Shown here: one piece after another, positions 26,901-34,366 of the stretch
Layout of the letters: each line of letters starts with the position of its first letter
How positions within the stretch are numbered: position 1 is the stretch's first letter
Assembly: GCA_038501625.1 (NCBI GenBank)
Contig: JAZAYU010000001.1
Span: 620,001 to 684,000, forward strand
Origin: Corbicula japonica
Lineage: Eukaryota; Mollusca; Bivalvia; Venerida; Cyrenidae
Reading direction: 5' to 3'
DNA length: 64,000 bases
The notes under the pieces: generated by a model
Seen by the model: only the letters and a program-made list of their open reading frames with translations
Database searches by the model: none
What the model was told of the DNA's origin: nothing
Program-made: the position numbers and the translations under genes

Positions 26901-29096
26901 CAAGTATTATATGTAGATTTAAATGAGTTACAATGCTGAAATGGAAATTCTGAAAGATTGAAAAAGGAACTTCAGTAAAAAAAAAAAAAAACAAATTTCA
27001 AAGGTTAAATAATTGTGACGGAGAAATCCTGGTTCCTGTGAGATGGTTGGTTGAATATGAGCTCAGAAACAAAACTTTAAATCACAAGCTAGTTATCTGT
27101 TGGTCCAATTTCCTACCTTTTGCCAGGCCTTATTTTTAGGAATGGGAATAGATATATTCTGAAGTATATTTTAAAGAGAAATGGGAACATCCCGTCTCTC
27201 TTATTCCCAACTGACTGGTGTTAAAAACTACAAATGCAACTCCGTTGGCTGCCTTGATACCATTTTGTGCAATAATTGTTCATTGGTCACTGTAAGATGT
27301 GTGTCCTAGCTAAAATAGCTAATTAATCTTTTGCACTGAGAAAATGACACAGAATATGGTCCAATAAAATCTGTTGTAACATATTCAGTTCTGATACTTT
27401 TTTGGTATTTTTGTAGCCAAAATGAAATTTAATAAATGTGTGTTTCCAGTAAATATATTTCAGCTGATTAACTCCCACACAGTCTATATAGTGCTGTGAG
27501 TGGGTTCTTTTTCATGAAACTTCAGCAAAATGCACCGTCATCGTCTAAATATTAGCCGCACCCCCCAAAACCCCGATGGAAATGGGTGAAAAAAGCCTAA
27601 CTCTATGTATAAGCCGCGGTCTCTTTTTCAGACTGGTTGCCATTTTGAATCGCCGGTTCCGTGTGCCTCAGCGTAGGCAACAATAGCCAGCTATACTTTT
27701 TCAGTGAAGTACATACGCGCTTGACCCATGATAATTATTATGTTTGATAATTTGAAGGTATAGACATTTTAAATGAAGAGTAATATTCGAGAAAATTGGC
27801 GGGAATGACATATGAGCAAAATGTGCGAGTTTTAAATAAAATTCGAATTGACCTTGTCATCTCAATATCTTGTCAAACATTCCATAAGAATTTCAAACAG
27901 GGCATCATGCTTTCAGTTTTAACACCTGAGTCAAGTGAAATACCCGCTATGACAGGTCAGACCAAGCTGACAATTAAGGGTGACACTGATTTTACCATGG
28001 GAATCTTAAACATGTCATCTGGCTTTCATAGTTTTTCACATATTACGGTCACTGTGATTTTACTGATACACCTTTTTCTTGAAGTACTCAATCTGATATA
28101 ACCGGTAATTAAATAAAAAGAGATTGACCCCACTTTTTCCATCAAACGCGACTTCAAAAGACGTTGTCAGCTCGAAACAACCATCCGTGTTTATTTCGGC
28201 TTAGCTAAAAAAATGTTTGATCTACCTGGTAGTGTGCATGTGTCATTTTTAGCCTGTGTGATGCAATAATTACTGAAATGTAATAAAAGCGATAAATTAA
28301 AGATTAGGATATATTTTTAATGATGGAATTAGCGTTCGGTAAATAATAATTATTTTACTTTGTCGTTCGTTAATGTTGCTGATTATTTACGTACCGGTAA
28401 TTGTATTTGCAGTAGAGTTTGTGACAGCATTTCTAAGCAGTTGTTTGCCTATGATAATCATAGTTATTTTCATTTGCAAATGATTACAGTTGCAAACTGA
28501 CGATTATTTTTATTGTAATAACCGGTACTCAAAATAAAAAGAAGAGTAAACGATTTCAATAATAGTTTATTATTTAGTACATTTTTTTACCTTTTAATAT
28601 TATTCGAAAAAAAGGTGTAGACGTGACGAATATCTCTCGTTCAGCGTCCGTATACCAGTGTGCTTTACACATTCGTCGCGGTAAAAAAATCAGTGTTTTG
28701 AAGGCCTGGAAAAATGTCTTGGGAACCTAAACCTATGTATAAGCCTCATCCCCAACTTTTTTTGCCGAATCCTGGAAAAAAAGTGTGGCTTATATTCAAA
28801 CGATGACGGTAATTGTGAAGATAATACTAAATGGGTTTTTTTCCATATAAGAGTTAAGATGATTATTTTGCTATAAAAAGATGCATTTATTTGTGTCAGT
28901 TAAAGGAGAAAAAGGCTGATGCATTTTTTAATACATGGCTGCTTATGCAAGATTATAACCAGCCAAACAATGATTAATCACCTCAAGGTGTTGCATTTAC
29001 CTCAACTTTGCTTCCGGATTCTCTTCTATTACCATGTAAAATGTTGAATATTCTTTCATGCTCTTCAGGACTCAAATCACCAAACTCCCCAAACAT
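2779..29096 (-). CDS. USP10: Ubiquitin carboxyl-terminal hydrolase 10 (USP10), 14 coding exons
   Basis: Cysteine deubiquitinase; in vertebrates it acts in the cytosol, binds G3BP in stress granules and deubiquitinates p53 and other clients. Exons in coding order (high to low): 29001-29102 (ATG at 29096), 26713-26755, 23422-24906, 22344-22435, 21003-21112, 20605-20654, 15032-15129, 14118-14226, 13289-13416, 11971-12096, 11277-11369, 8861-9005, 8188-8253, 2779-2966. Every junction is GT-AG and the phases join without a break, giving 942 residues against about 800 in human. Visible marks: [11 protein letters not shown] at the N-terminus, KKKRPPGYY near residue 182, SWAGLF near the end of the linker, catalytic NWCYIH (Cys about 568), [40 protein letters not shown] (His about 893), GWIYIDD and the terminal YLLYYRRLD. 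Upstream 5' UTR exons are not resolved. The human LHLKRF block reads LHLKCF here. Confidence 0.93.
3060..3225. repeat. Family A MITE, degenerate
   Basis: Contains GATCCAGTTCAGCTGG, CATCAATGCCATCTGAT and TTATTCCTGAC blocks in the family order. The TTAA ends are lost. Confidence 0.45.
3226..3371. repeat. Foldback hairpin (family B), intact
   Basis: Near-perfect palindrome from GCCCAAGGTTATAAAACTGA to CAGTTTTATAACCTTCAGCC, with its centre at GGCGACCAGTCGCC. Confidence 0.9.
3372..3851. other. Intron of USP10, nothing recognised
   Basis: AT-rich, no exon-like block seen. It lies between USP10 exons 2779-2966 and 8188-8253. Confidence 0.4.
3852..4041. repeat. Foldback hairpin (family B), arm-diverged copy
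   Basis: The left arm (3852-3924) is intact. About 70 bp of unrelated sequence replaces the centre, and the right arm near 3998-4041 is degenerate (CAGCCAGTCTGATG...GAGACTGGTCTCC). Confidence 0.65.
4042..4188. repeat. Foldback hairpin (family B), intact
   Basis: Full palindrome abutting the previous damaged copy, so two hairpins sit tail to tail. The shared centre reads GGCGACCAGTCGCC. Confidence 0.9.
4788..6247. mobile_element. CAGGG TIR element (hAT-like) with 6-bp flanking repeat
   Basis: 17-bp perfect TIR CAGGGCACGACAAATCC at 4788-4804 and its complement at 6231-6247. Both sides are flanked by CCTCCT (4782-4787 and 6248-6253). Subterminal GGGCTACC motifs recur at both ends. CAGGG ends and an internal TTF-type zinc-finger fragment suggest hAT ancestry, but hAT elements normally make 8-bp duplications. 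Confidence 0.8.
5823..6071 (+). pseudogene. TTF/hAT-derived zinc-finger fragment
   Basis: An open frame runs through [14 protein letters not shown] and then [17 protein letters not shown]...GFMYCKK. This looks like the start of the TTF-type zinc finger found in ZNF862/ZMYM-like hAT-derived proteins, with a W-x5-W spacing and one remaining Cys. The frame stops just after the first Cys, so it is a remnant. It lies inside the 4788-6247 element and is probably part of its degenerate cargo. Confidence 0.55.
6814..7129. other. Intronic, nothing recognised
   Basis: AT-rich DNA within a USP10 intron; only short chance ORFs. Confidence 0.4.
7130..7440 (+). repeat. Repeat G, 5' part
   Basis: Begins near GGACACTGATGCCCC and shares the ATCATCTGTGCAAG and CCAGATAGCAGATGAGGAG-type blocks with copies at 12864-13125 and 47250-47507. 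Confidence 0.5.
7557..7985. mobile_element. Element E, copy 1 (inner palindromes, CRE-like sites)
   Basis: One of three copies (also 22582-23060 and 41075-41465). It holds a hairpin built on GCGGGAACGAGGCTCTG, a TATCTTTACCGAATGTC block, TGACGTCA sites, and an outer pair GATCTGGTATGCAAG / CTTGCATACC. A G run of about 14 bases sits at 7903-7916. Confidence 0.65.
8030..8173. repeat. Foldback hairpin (family B) next to a USP10 donor
   Basis: Palindrome from CTCAAGATCATAAAACTAA to TTTTATGATCTTGGGCAC. Its edge is about 14 bp from the GT of the exon ending at 8188 on the minus strand. Confidence 0.85.
8526..8742. repeat. Family A MITE, diverged
   Basis: Ends TTAATCC and AGGGTTTA. Inside are GTAGATAAAGATTAG, GACCAAGATGCGACC (complement) and TTGCCCATACAATAAAG. 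Confidence 0.6.
9069..10147 (+). repeat. Repeat F, copy 1 (about 1.1 kb, tandem TGACCTTGAC units)
   Basis: Opens CTAGAATTATCACTGAAAG, then AAATACCCCCACA, and closes with GTGGGGGTATAAT, an inverted match. The interior is a set of degenerate units of about 140 bp, each beginning near AGTGACCTTGAC and ending in TCATGAGTTATCATCCGGAAA. A CCGACCGACGGACCGAC stretch precedes the right end. It sits in a USP10 intron, 64 bp from an acceptor. Confidence 0.8.
10179..10393. repeat. Family A MITE, full copy
   Basis: TTAACCCTTTCCTCC to AGGAAAAGGTTAA, with strong internal palindrome and intact GATCCTGATCAGAC blocks. Confidence 0.85.
10394..11084. other. USP10 intron, nothing recognised
   Basis: AT-rich sequence without exon-like or repeat signatures that I can name. 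Confidence 0.4.
11130..11250. repeat. Family A MITE, right part only
   Basis: Retains TTTCTGACCAAAAATGACCA, GTCTGCATCTACACTG and ACGGAGTTATAGG; the left half is unrecognisable. Confidence 0.4.
11407..11535. repeat. Foldback hairpin (family B), old copy
   Basis: GGAGACCAGTGTCAAATCTC and AGACTGGTTTCC arms remain around a degenerate centre. It lies about 40 bp upstream of a USP10 acceptor (exon 11277-11369). Confidence 0.55.
11576..11640. repeat. Foldback family B, single left arm
   Basis: The left arm only (GGTTATAAAACTAAGCATGG...CATCTGATTGGCTG) with no partner arm. Confidence 0.6.
11856..12008 (-). repeat. 51-bp minisatellite spanning a USP10 5' splice site (x3)
   Basis: Three near-identical 51-bp units each carry the 3' end of the exon ([12 protein letters not shown]), the donor CAG|GTATT and about 15 bp of intron. 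Exon ends would fall at 11971, 11920 or 11869. All three lie in one open frame because 51 is divisible by three. Confidence 0.95.
11971..12096 (-). CDS. USP10: USP10 exon with triplicated donor
   Basis: It starts after TTTTTTTCAG (phase 0) with [12 protein letters not shown] and continues through [16 protein letters not shown], matching the vertebrate block TPITGIF...FFTLQLDIQ. The exon-proximal donor gives the best alignment with human USP10, which continues directly with SDK; the next exon here also opens with SDK. Confidence 0.9.
12100..12689. other. USP10 intron, nothing recognised
   Basis: No repeat or exon signature was identified; the 68-codon plus-strand ORF here shows no family resemblance. 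Confidence 0.35.
12690..12830. repeat. Family A MITE, partial
   Basis: Starts AGTTAACAGTGCAGATCC and keeps the AGATCAGATGGCAC block and a terminal TCTATGGATTAAAG. Confidence 0.45.
12864..13125 (+). repeat. Repeat G, copy 2
   Basis: Runs from CTAGAATCTGCCCTCGGACA to TGCCTCCCACTTTGTGGGTG. The right end (CCCACTTTGTGGG) mirrors the CCCCCACTG near the left. Matches 47250-47507 along its length. Confidence 0.65.
13455..13663. repeat. Family A MITE, degenerate
   Basis: Family blocks TATCCAGATCAGATGGCAC and GCAGATCCTAATAAGACAGC remain; it abuts a better copy at 13664. Confidence 0.5.
13664..13894. repeat. Family A MITE, full copy
   Basis: TTAACCATTTCCTG to GCGGAATGGGTTAA with the complete internal order. 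Confidence 0.75.
14280..14394. repeat. Foldback hairpin (family B), left arm shortened
   Basis: GGTTATAAAACTGAGCATGG meets a full right arm; about 30 bp of the left arm near the centre are gone. It lies about 55 bp upstream of the acceptor of USP10 exon 14118-14226. Confidence 0.75.
14396..14520. repeat. Foldback hairpin (family B), old copy
   Basis: ATCATAAAACTGAGACTGG at the left and CAGTTTTATGATC at the right, with a decayed centre. Confidence 0.6.
14825..14998. repeat. Family A MITE, shortened
   Basis: CTGATCTGGATCTACACT near the left; ends GTAGCAAAGGGTTAA. Confidence 0.5.
16215..16740 (-). pseudogene. Coding-like fragment with Cys cluster and tandem duplication
   Basis: On the minus strand a frame reads [16 protein letters not shown], a CC-x2-C-x2-C cluster, and continues into [16 protein letters not shown] roughly 150-bp tandem duplication then repeats the segment from MPSKWQF to NVTSFYD. 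The second copy has a stop after ESEVE and reopens as an 81-codon ORF (16215-16460) ending in [11 protein letters not shown] do not recognise the family; it may be the remains of the element's own gene. Confidence 0.4.
17120..17620. repeat. About 200-bp modules with GATTTTGCCGA / AAAATGGCGGC
   Basis: Two good copies and one poor copy share ATCTGATCGTATTTTTGAA, ATGCAAATTTTTGAAAATGG and GATTTTGCCGAAAATTTC in order. Confidence 0.6.
18290..19210. repeat. Tandem array of about 145-bp units with TGACCTTGAC
   Basis: About seven units. Each has CTATTTTTAGTAACAGTGA, then CCTTGACCTTGGACCTACAG, GACACACCGCCTTGTCAT and AAGTTATTTTGAAATCCCTC. Units are spaced about 138-162 bp apart. Confidence 0.85.
19300..19800. 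repeat. Tandem array of about 160-bp units
   Basis: Three units share AAAGGGGCATAACTTAAAA, GTAATGATGTAGAATTTGA and TTTCAAGTTGATATC. Confidence 0.8.
20451..20594. repeat. Foldback hairpin (family D) next to a USP10 donor
   Basis: Near-perfect palindrome with arms of about 65 bp: TAAATATCACATCCCATTGG at the left and its complement at the right, centred on CGGCTAACGCC. The right edge is about 9 bp from the GT of USP10 exon 20605-20654 on the minus strand. Confidence 0.92.
20605..20654 (-). CDS. USP10: USP10 50-nt exon
   Basis: Follows CATTTTAG and reads A GTA GAG TTT GTC..., encoding [16 protein letters not shown]. It completes a Leu codon begun by the previous exon and leaves one base for the next, matching vertebrate FVRLMNEFTNMP. 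Confidence 0.85.
21187..21330. repeat. Foldback hairpin (family B), intact
   Basis: CCCAAGGTTATAAAACTGAG to CAGCTTTATAACCTTCAAC, centred on GACCAGTCGCC. Confidence 0.9.
21332..21555. repeat. Family A MITE, diverged
   Basis: CCCTTAACTCTG start with GTGTAAATCCAGATTAGC and GCAGGCTGATCTGGG blocks; directly abuts the foldback at 21187-21330. Confidence 0.55.
22002..22243. repeat. Family A MITE, full copy
   Basis: CTAACCCTTTCCTGG to AGGAAAGGGTTAA with very well preserved palindrome. The left flank is CTAA instead of TTAA. Confidence 0.85.
22344..22435 (-). CDS. USP10: USP10 exon with catalytic cysteine
   Basis: Enters after TTTTTTCAG with [20 protein letters not shown] and then [11 protein letters not shown]. 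The Cys of NWCY is the USP nucleophile (about residue 568). Vertebrate USP10 reads [18 protein letters not shown] here. Confidence 0.95.
22582..23060. mobile_element. Element E, copy 2
   Basis: TTTTTCTTGCATACCGG at the left; TGATGTCACGTC and GTGACGTCATTT sites; two successive ATCTTGCATG(C/A)GACATTCGG blocks, so its right part is partly duplicated. Confidence 0.65.
23078..23290. repeat. Family A MITE, degenerate
   Basis: TTATTCCATGGATAGG and CAGATCCAGATTTAATATCC blocks, followed by AGACTGCATGGTGGATGTGC. Confidence 0.45.
23422..24906 (-). CDS. USP10: USP10 large linker exon (1,485 nt)
   Basis: Acceptor AATGCAG, donor GGAG|GTAATT. Codes residues about 47-541, a low-complexity acidic and Asn/Gln-rich linker. 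The conserved islands are [13 protein letters not shown] near residue 182 and [13 protein letters not shown] near the end, both hallmarks of vertebrate USP10. This exon is longer than the matching human segment and explains most of the extra length. I do not see a clear PABP-binding PAM2 motif. Confidence 0.95.
24907..25690. other. USP10 intron, nothing recognised
   Basis: Short chance ORFs only. Confidence 0.4.
25691..25885. repeat. Family A MITE, diverged
   Basis: TTTAACCCTACTC at the left, then GTGACCAGTGTACA, TAGGTTATTTCTGA and GCAGATCCTAATCAGAAGGC. Confidence 0.55.
25886..26531. other. USP10 intron with decayed inverted blocks
   Basis: GAATTATTACACGATAATTC at about 25971 resembles the ends of the family C foldback that follows. 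Otherwise I see nothing I can name. Confidence 0.35.
26532..26703. repeat. Foldback hairpin (family C) next to a USP10 donor
   Basis: Arms of about 70 bp: GAAATAATCAATAGCTTC and GGTGAATTATTGCAGGATAA at the left pair with the complement at the right; GGGGCGTCG / CGCCCC close to the centre. Its edge is about 8 bp from the GT of USP10 exon 26713-26755. Confidence 0.9.
26713..26755 (-). CDS. USP10: USP10 43-nt exon
   Basis: Acceptor TTATTTTAG; encodes [14 protein letters not shown] plus one base. It joins in phase to GC|ACT of the large exon. No direct vertebrate counterpart is visible, so support is splice sites and phase. Confidence 0.75.
26756..27532. other. USP10 intron, nothing recognised
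   Basis: AT-rich; a poly-A run lies near 26979. Confidence 0.4.
27533..28811. mobile_element. 1.3-kb TIR element (ACCGTCATCG ends)
   Basis: The left end CACCGTCATCGTCTAAATAT is followed by TAGCCGCACCC. The right end is the complement of ACCGTCATCGTTTGAATATA, then AGCCACAC. A second inner pair CTATGTATAAGCC faces inwards on both sides (about 27604 and 28733). A 101-codon ORF inside shows no transposase similarity, so it looks non-autonomous. No clear target duplication was seen. Confidence 0.7.
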
Positions 29097-29102
29097 AAAT
29101 CC
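29001..29102 (-). CDS. USP10: USP10 first recognised coding exon, FGEF motif
   Basis: Acceptor TTGTTTCAG, donor GAG|GTAAAT. The frame reads GF then [17 protein letters not shown] and ends [10 protein letters not shown] take the internal ATG (29096-29094) as start, with a non-coding exon upstream; an upstream coding exon cannot be excluded because the frame is open to the acceptor. [11 protein letters not shown] lines up with human IFGDFSPDE, the G3BP-binding motif, with Glu for Asp. Confidence 0.85.
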
Positions 29103-29594
29103 CTGAAACAAACATTTGGAACATAAAATCAAACAATGTGGGATTTTTCAGATACATGTTTAACACCAGCAGTGCATGAAGACAACTGCAAGAGAAAAGG
29201 AAAACTATAAGACCGATGTTTTGCAAAACAAAAACAACAATAAAGAATCATTTATGTTTGCAGTGTGCTTCCACAGACTTCTGGAAGTGTTGTTGCTGGG
29301 TATTTTGAAGTTTCGCTAGCGAAATGTTGAAGGTTATTTGACTAAGTAAACCAACCAATTATAATGGAAGAAAACAAATCAAAATATTTTACTGGAAATA
29401 TTATGAGCGGTCACAATTCATGGGCTCATTACTTAAAAAGGAACAGTGTTTTTTTTTAATTTTGGGTAAATGCCCAACTACCCATGGGCAGGGGAAAAGC
29501 AGCTAAATGGGAACACTTTTTGAGTGTAAGCGAGCTAATTATGGAGCACTTTTAATAAATAATTAGTTATTAATAAAGTAGTAGCAAATCATAA
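29103..29594. other. Intronic, nothing recognised
   Basis: No exon or repeat signature identified. Confidence 0.4.
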
Positions 29595-30795
29595 CAGGGC
29601 TCTGCCTACTGGGCAATTCGGGCGACATTGTCGCCTTGGTTTTCCAAACTTCGCCCTAACAAAAATCATAAAAAATAATATTTTGTTTGATGACATTTGA
29701 TCTGTTACTTACGCTCCACTCGATTCATGAAATGCCTGCCTACTAGACCAATAAAAATACGAGCGTGCACAGTGATTTGCTGATCGCCGATATGCTGAAT
29801 TAACTCTTGTCCAATGGCAGCATCAACAAACTGTCAAATCTGACAGTGTTCAAATTACCAATTTACCCCTATCAGCATGATTGTGGGAATCATGATTGTG
29901 TCTCATAATTGATTGTTTGTACAAAGATTACCAGTTAAAACCAGTCATTTTTTTGTGTAAGCTGTCGTCTGACAGGTCATCATTGTCATTCAATTATTGA
30001 ATTAACAATGACGCAAACAACTGAAAAGGTGTAAAAAGTTGATTTCAACTTTCTCAGTTTCAGGCTTTCAGCTAACTGATTAAAGTTACATTAATAAATA
30101 ATTGAAAATCTTGCAAAAATAGGCAAAAAATTAAGCGCAATAAATAAAGGGAGATAATAAAAAGAAACTACAATACAAGGACAAAGTTAATTAAAATCTT
30201 GAAGCGAAAATTTTGTTAAAACATCAACGCAGAAATTGTTCTTAGGCAATATTTTAATTTCTTATTTCGAACATCATCCAAAATATTTTCTTTTAAATGT
30301 ATTATATGTATAAGCAAAGACCTATGTAATAAATAGGTCTTTGGTATAAGGTGGTCCATAATGCTTTGTGTTGAATTAGATTAACTATGTACCTAATTAC
30401 GTTATTATCCTGCAATATCAGGCAAAATAAAATCTTATTTTGATAACCTATATATAGATCTATATTAAATCAATGCAAATAAATACAGATTTCAGGAATA
30501 CAGAGACTGATTAAGAATAGAACTGAACAGCATCAGCTAGAGATTTTGAACAAGTATATGATTTCTTGTTTATCATAGACATGCTATTCAGTTTATATCA
30601 GCATTAAAATTTTATAAAATAAACTTGCTCCTCGCTATTGTTAAAATGAGTATAAGTTTTTATTTGCTGCTGCTGCTGCAAATAACTAACTTGAATATCA
30701 GTAGTGTTTATATCAACATTCTTGTGTTCTTTAAAGCGGCTCGCAAGTCGTCGCGACTCACTTCTCCCTAAATTTTAAGCCTAGGCTTAGCCCTG
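29595..30795. mobile_element. 1.2-kb CAGGGCT TIR element
   Basis: CAGGGCTCTGCCTA at the left and the complement of CAGGGCTAAGCCTA at the right (12 of 14 match). TCATAA flanks both sides (29589-29594 and 30796-30801). No coding potential seen. Confidence 0.65.
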
Positions 30796-31189
30796 TCATA
30801 ACCAATACCATGGCACTCGAAATACAGAAAATTACAATATTTTTACCAATTTTAATTTGTTTACAGATTTTAAAAAATACCACTGGTCTTTATTCGCTGA
30901 CAAAAAAGAAACTGACATTTCCTATCACTCAATTCAAAAATATTAATTCTTTTTTTTACAATCTTTCATTGCTGAAACATTCACAAAATAAAATAAAGAT
31001 GAAATCCCACGATTTTTACCTGATCGTCAACAGTACTGGGTGTGGCATGCTAAGCTAATTAATAGCATAATCAAAAGCAACTGTGAAAGTTTGCATGTAC
31101 ACATTGTTCGGACGCTGCAAATTGGTCTGACAGTTTTGAGCAATTGGACAATCAACAAATCACTCTGTTTAATTGCAGTCTTTGCGAAA

Positions 31190-32020
31190 GTTGCCGGACC
31201 ATCGGACATGTCCGGCAAAAATTAGACCGGTCTGATAATTTTTTTTCGAATTCTGGACCTTATGTCCGGCACAATTCAGTCGTTTATTTTCTGATAACAA
31301 CTGAGTCAGAGTATATCCGTCTGGCACGAGTACCGGGATTTATCAAGTCCGATCAACACCGAGTTTTCTCCCTTGAATAAAAGAAAATGTCAAACAAGTT
31401 TTGCCGTTTCTTTTCAAGTTTTCAATGAAATTCTAGATTAATTTACCATATGCAACATTTGACATTGTACAAAGAAATTTGCGGTATTATGATGGCAATA
31501 CACCAGGTGAAAAAAAAAACGGAAAAAACTGAGGAAAATTGAAAAGCAAAACAAAAGGAATACGAGTCCAAGCGCACAAAGCGAAAATTGGTTTAAAAAA
31601 ATGGAGAAATGGACGCCAGTAGTTACTTTTCGATAAGAATAGTTTCGATGAGACAGTATTTGATGACACTGAAAAAATCATACTCAGTTCTGATGTACGT
31701 CCAGTGGAATCCAGACCATCCAATTTTTTTTCCGCATACTCTATTGACATGTTTTGTGGCTGTTTAGATAATTATGAATGTTTTGATTTCCAGACAGAGT
31801 CCATCAATCTGGATAAACTGATGTTAAATGTAAGAGAATAAAAAATGTTACAGAAACCTTTAATGGATGATGTGTATTTAATTTAATACACAAACAAAAG
31901 TATACATGTATTTGAAAAAAAATTTCGGTCAGAAAAAATTTCTTTCGGTCAGACAAGAATTGGAAGTTTGTCTGACCGGATGTCAGACAAAGTTTTCAGC
32001 AGTTTCGCGAAGCCTAAGAT
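31190..32020. repeat. Decayed repeat with GGTCAGAC / GTCTGACCG ends
   Basis: CCGGACATCGG-like and CGGTCTGATAA blocks at the left and GTCTGACCGGATGTCAGAC at the right. A related stretch lies at 48660-49030. Borders are uncertain. Confidence 0.35.
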
Positions 32021-32188
32021 TGGTCCGTACTTAGAAGTAAAGAAATCACTGTAGAATCATCACGGGGGAGCTTGATCTTGACGAAACAGCTATCAAAACT
32101 GTGTTATTTTGTAATATACTTGTTGCTGTAATTGAATTTCATACGTGCATGCTGCAAATAGAGAATGCTTTTGACAAGTCCTATGAAA

Positions 32189-32487
32189 TTTAACAGGCTG
32201 ATAATTATGCTTGAGTGAGCTTATAAGCTATATCGGGGTTAGTAAGCCCGATCTAGCTTATAAATTTCAATAGAAAATGACAAACCAAGGTACATATAAT
32301 GTCAGTTCGGGCTGTTTACGTCAACGGCGCAAGCTAAAAGAACTACATTGTGTACAGTTTTGCGGCCCCTTGAAGTTAAATATTACCTTTTTTACATATG
32401 TAGCATATAGCAGGTTTTCACATCGGCCAGTATTTTCTCATTTTCAGCGATAATTCTTCTAAACTTCCTCTGTCGGCGCCATTTTGG
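32189..32487 (-). promoter_or_regulatory. Left arm of a 300-bp inverted duplication, candidate USP10 5' exon
   Basis: The minus strand reads GTCCAAAATGGCGCC, a YY1/initiator-type promoter motif, and about 120 bp later TGTAAAAAAG|GTAATA, a good donor. The right arm (35261-35595) repeats it inverted. Being upstream of and collinear with USP10, it could be the non-coding first exon. The ATG of ATGGCGCC meets a stop after seven codons. Confidence 0.4.
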
Positions 32488-33118
32488 ACATTCAATAGAC
32501 TAAAACAATAACGAGTAGCCGAAAACACTTTATTGTCAGCATCTTCTTGTTGCAGCAACTTTAGGTACAGGTTGTTTGAAAATATCGTTGAGTGATAAAA
32601 TACGTTCGAATGCGGATGCACACAGCAAACGAAATAGAAACCAATATTTGTTTCCTTATATAATCCTATGACAGGAATAGTTATTTTGAACGTTACTTCT
32701 TGCTTTTATTTTACACAGTTTACATCATGTTTGGATTATGCTGCTTCAATTGTCATCATTGAACACTGGTTATTTTAAAGTAAACATTTGTTAACTTTCC
32801 ACGATTTCCTAAATTCCTTACAATTGTCATATTTTGGCGGTAAATTTTACCGATATAACATAAACATTTCGCTGGGTATTTTGCAAATTCTGATGTTGAC
32901 ACCGTGAACAGTGAAACCTTTGTGACATCCATATTATTCCAAAAGAAAGTAAGTTGTTTTATATATTTCAATAAATAGCAGCCATACTTTTCCATGTTCC
33001 AATGAAGATTATTACATATCGTCATCGCTTTTAATGTCAGTACCTGTGAAATATCGTCATCGCTTTTAATGTCAGTATCTGTGAACAATATGATTGCATT
33101 CAAGTATGTTTTTATACA

Positions 33119-34366
33119 AAAACTAGAATTATCACTGAAAGTGATTAAATACCCCCACATGTATGCTTGATAATTGAACTGGGAATGCTTCGAATCAATG
33201 GCATAATGTGCCCCACTTTCAATCCAAAGTGTCGTCTTCACAGTAGCCACATATTCAGCGAGTTTCATCACAATATCTCATTCCTTCTAAATTTATTGAG
33301 CAGAAATGGTTTAAATATGTTAGTAACAGTGGCCTTTATCTAACTTTTATCTAAGAACTGTGTGCCAAACATTGTTTATGAGAAATCATCCAGAAACCAT
33401 TTTTTCTATTTTTAGTAACAGTGACCTTGACCCCATCAGGCCCAATTTCAATACCAAGTTTCGTCTTCACAGACACTACCTATATAGCAATTTTCATCAC
33501 AATATCTCATTCTGAACCAAAGTTATTGAGCATACAGTTTATTTTCTATTTTTAGTAACAGTGACCTTGACCCCACAGGCCTTGAATCCCAAAAGTCATC
33601 TTCACAAAAACCATCAATACACCAAATTTCATTTAAGAATCTCATTCCAAGCTATAGTTACTGAGTGGAAACGAAGTTTTGAAGTTTAAATAACAGTGAC
33701 CTTGACCTTGAACCCACAGGCCCCAAAGTCAAACCTAATCTTAATCTTGTTATGTTACATCTGTGTCCCAAAAAATAATTAAATCTATGAAGTATTTCAT
33801 GAGTTATAGTCCAGAAACAATTTTTCTTTTTTAAGTTACAGTGACCTTGACACTGACCCCTCAGGCCCCAAAGTCGAACTCGACCTGTATCTTCTGATAT
33901 TACATATATGTACCAAAAAAGGATTTAATCTGTGAAGTTTTTCATGAGTTATTATCTGGAAACCCGTTTTCTATTTTTAGTAATACTGACCTTGACATTG
34001 ACCCCACCAGCCCCAAAGTCGAACTTGACCTGTATCTTGTGATGTTACATCTATTTACCAAACAAGGATTAAATCTGTGAAGTGTTTCATGAGTTATCAT
34101 CCGGAAACCATTTTTCTATTTTTAGTAACAGTGACCTTGACACTGATCCCACCAGCCCCAAAATCGAACTTGACCTGTATCTTATGACGATATACCTGTG
34201 TACCAAAAATTATTTAATTCTGTCAAGCCTTTCATGAGTTATCATCTGGAAACGAAGAATCCGACCGACCGACCGACAGACCGACAGACCGACCGACCGA
34301 CCGACCGACCGCCAAGCTCACTCCTATATACCCCCTCAAACTTCGTTTGTGGGGGTATAATTATTA
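33119..34366 (+). repeat. Repeat F, copy 2
   Basis: Opens CTAGAATTATCACTGAAAG like the copy at 9069 and closes GTGGGGGTATAAT. Interior TGACCTTGAC units recur about every 140 bp. A (CCGA)n microsatellite lies at 34261-34312. Confidence 0.85.
34261..34312. repeat. (CCGA)n microsatellite
   Basis: About twelve CCGA units with CCGACAGA variants, next to the right end of repeat F. A shorter version exists at 10080-10098. Confidence 0.9.

Noticed and set aside
31447..31458. Four-codon USP10 first exon ATG...ATG|GTAAAT
   Set aside because: Phase fits, but no acceptor or promoter is visible and an upstream out-of-frame ATG overlaps it.
32465..32482. USP10 start at ATGGCGCC with donor GAA|GTTTAG
   Set aside because: The donor is poor and the frame hits a stop at once; a non-coding exon reading further to AAAAAAG|GTAATA fits better.
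32756..33271. 171-codon minus-strand ORF
   Set aside because: No family resemblance, overlaps the start of repeat F, and has no splice or context support.
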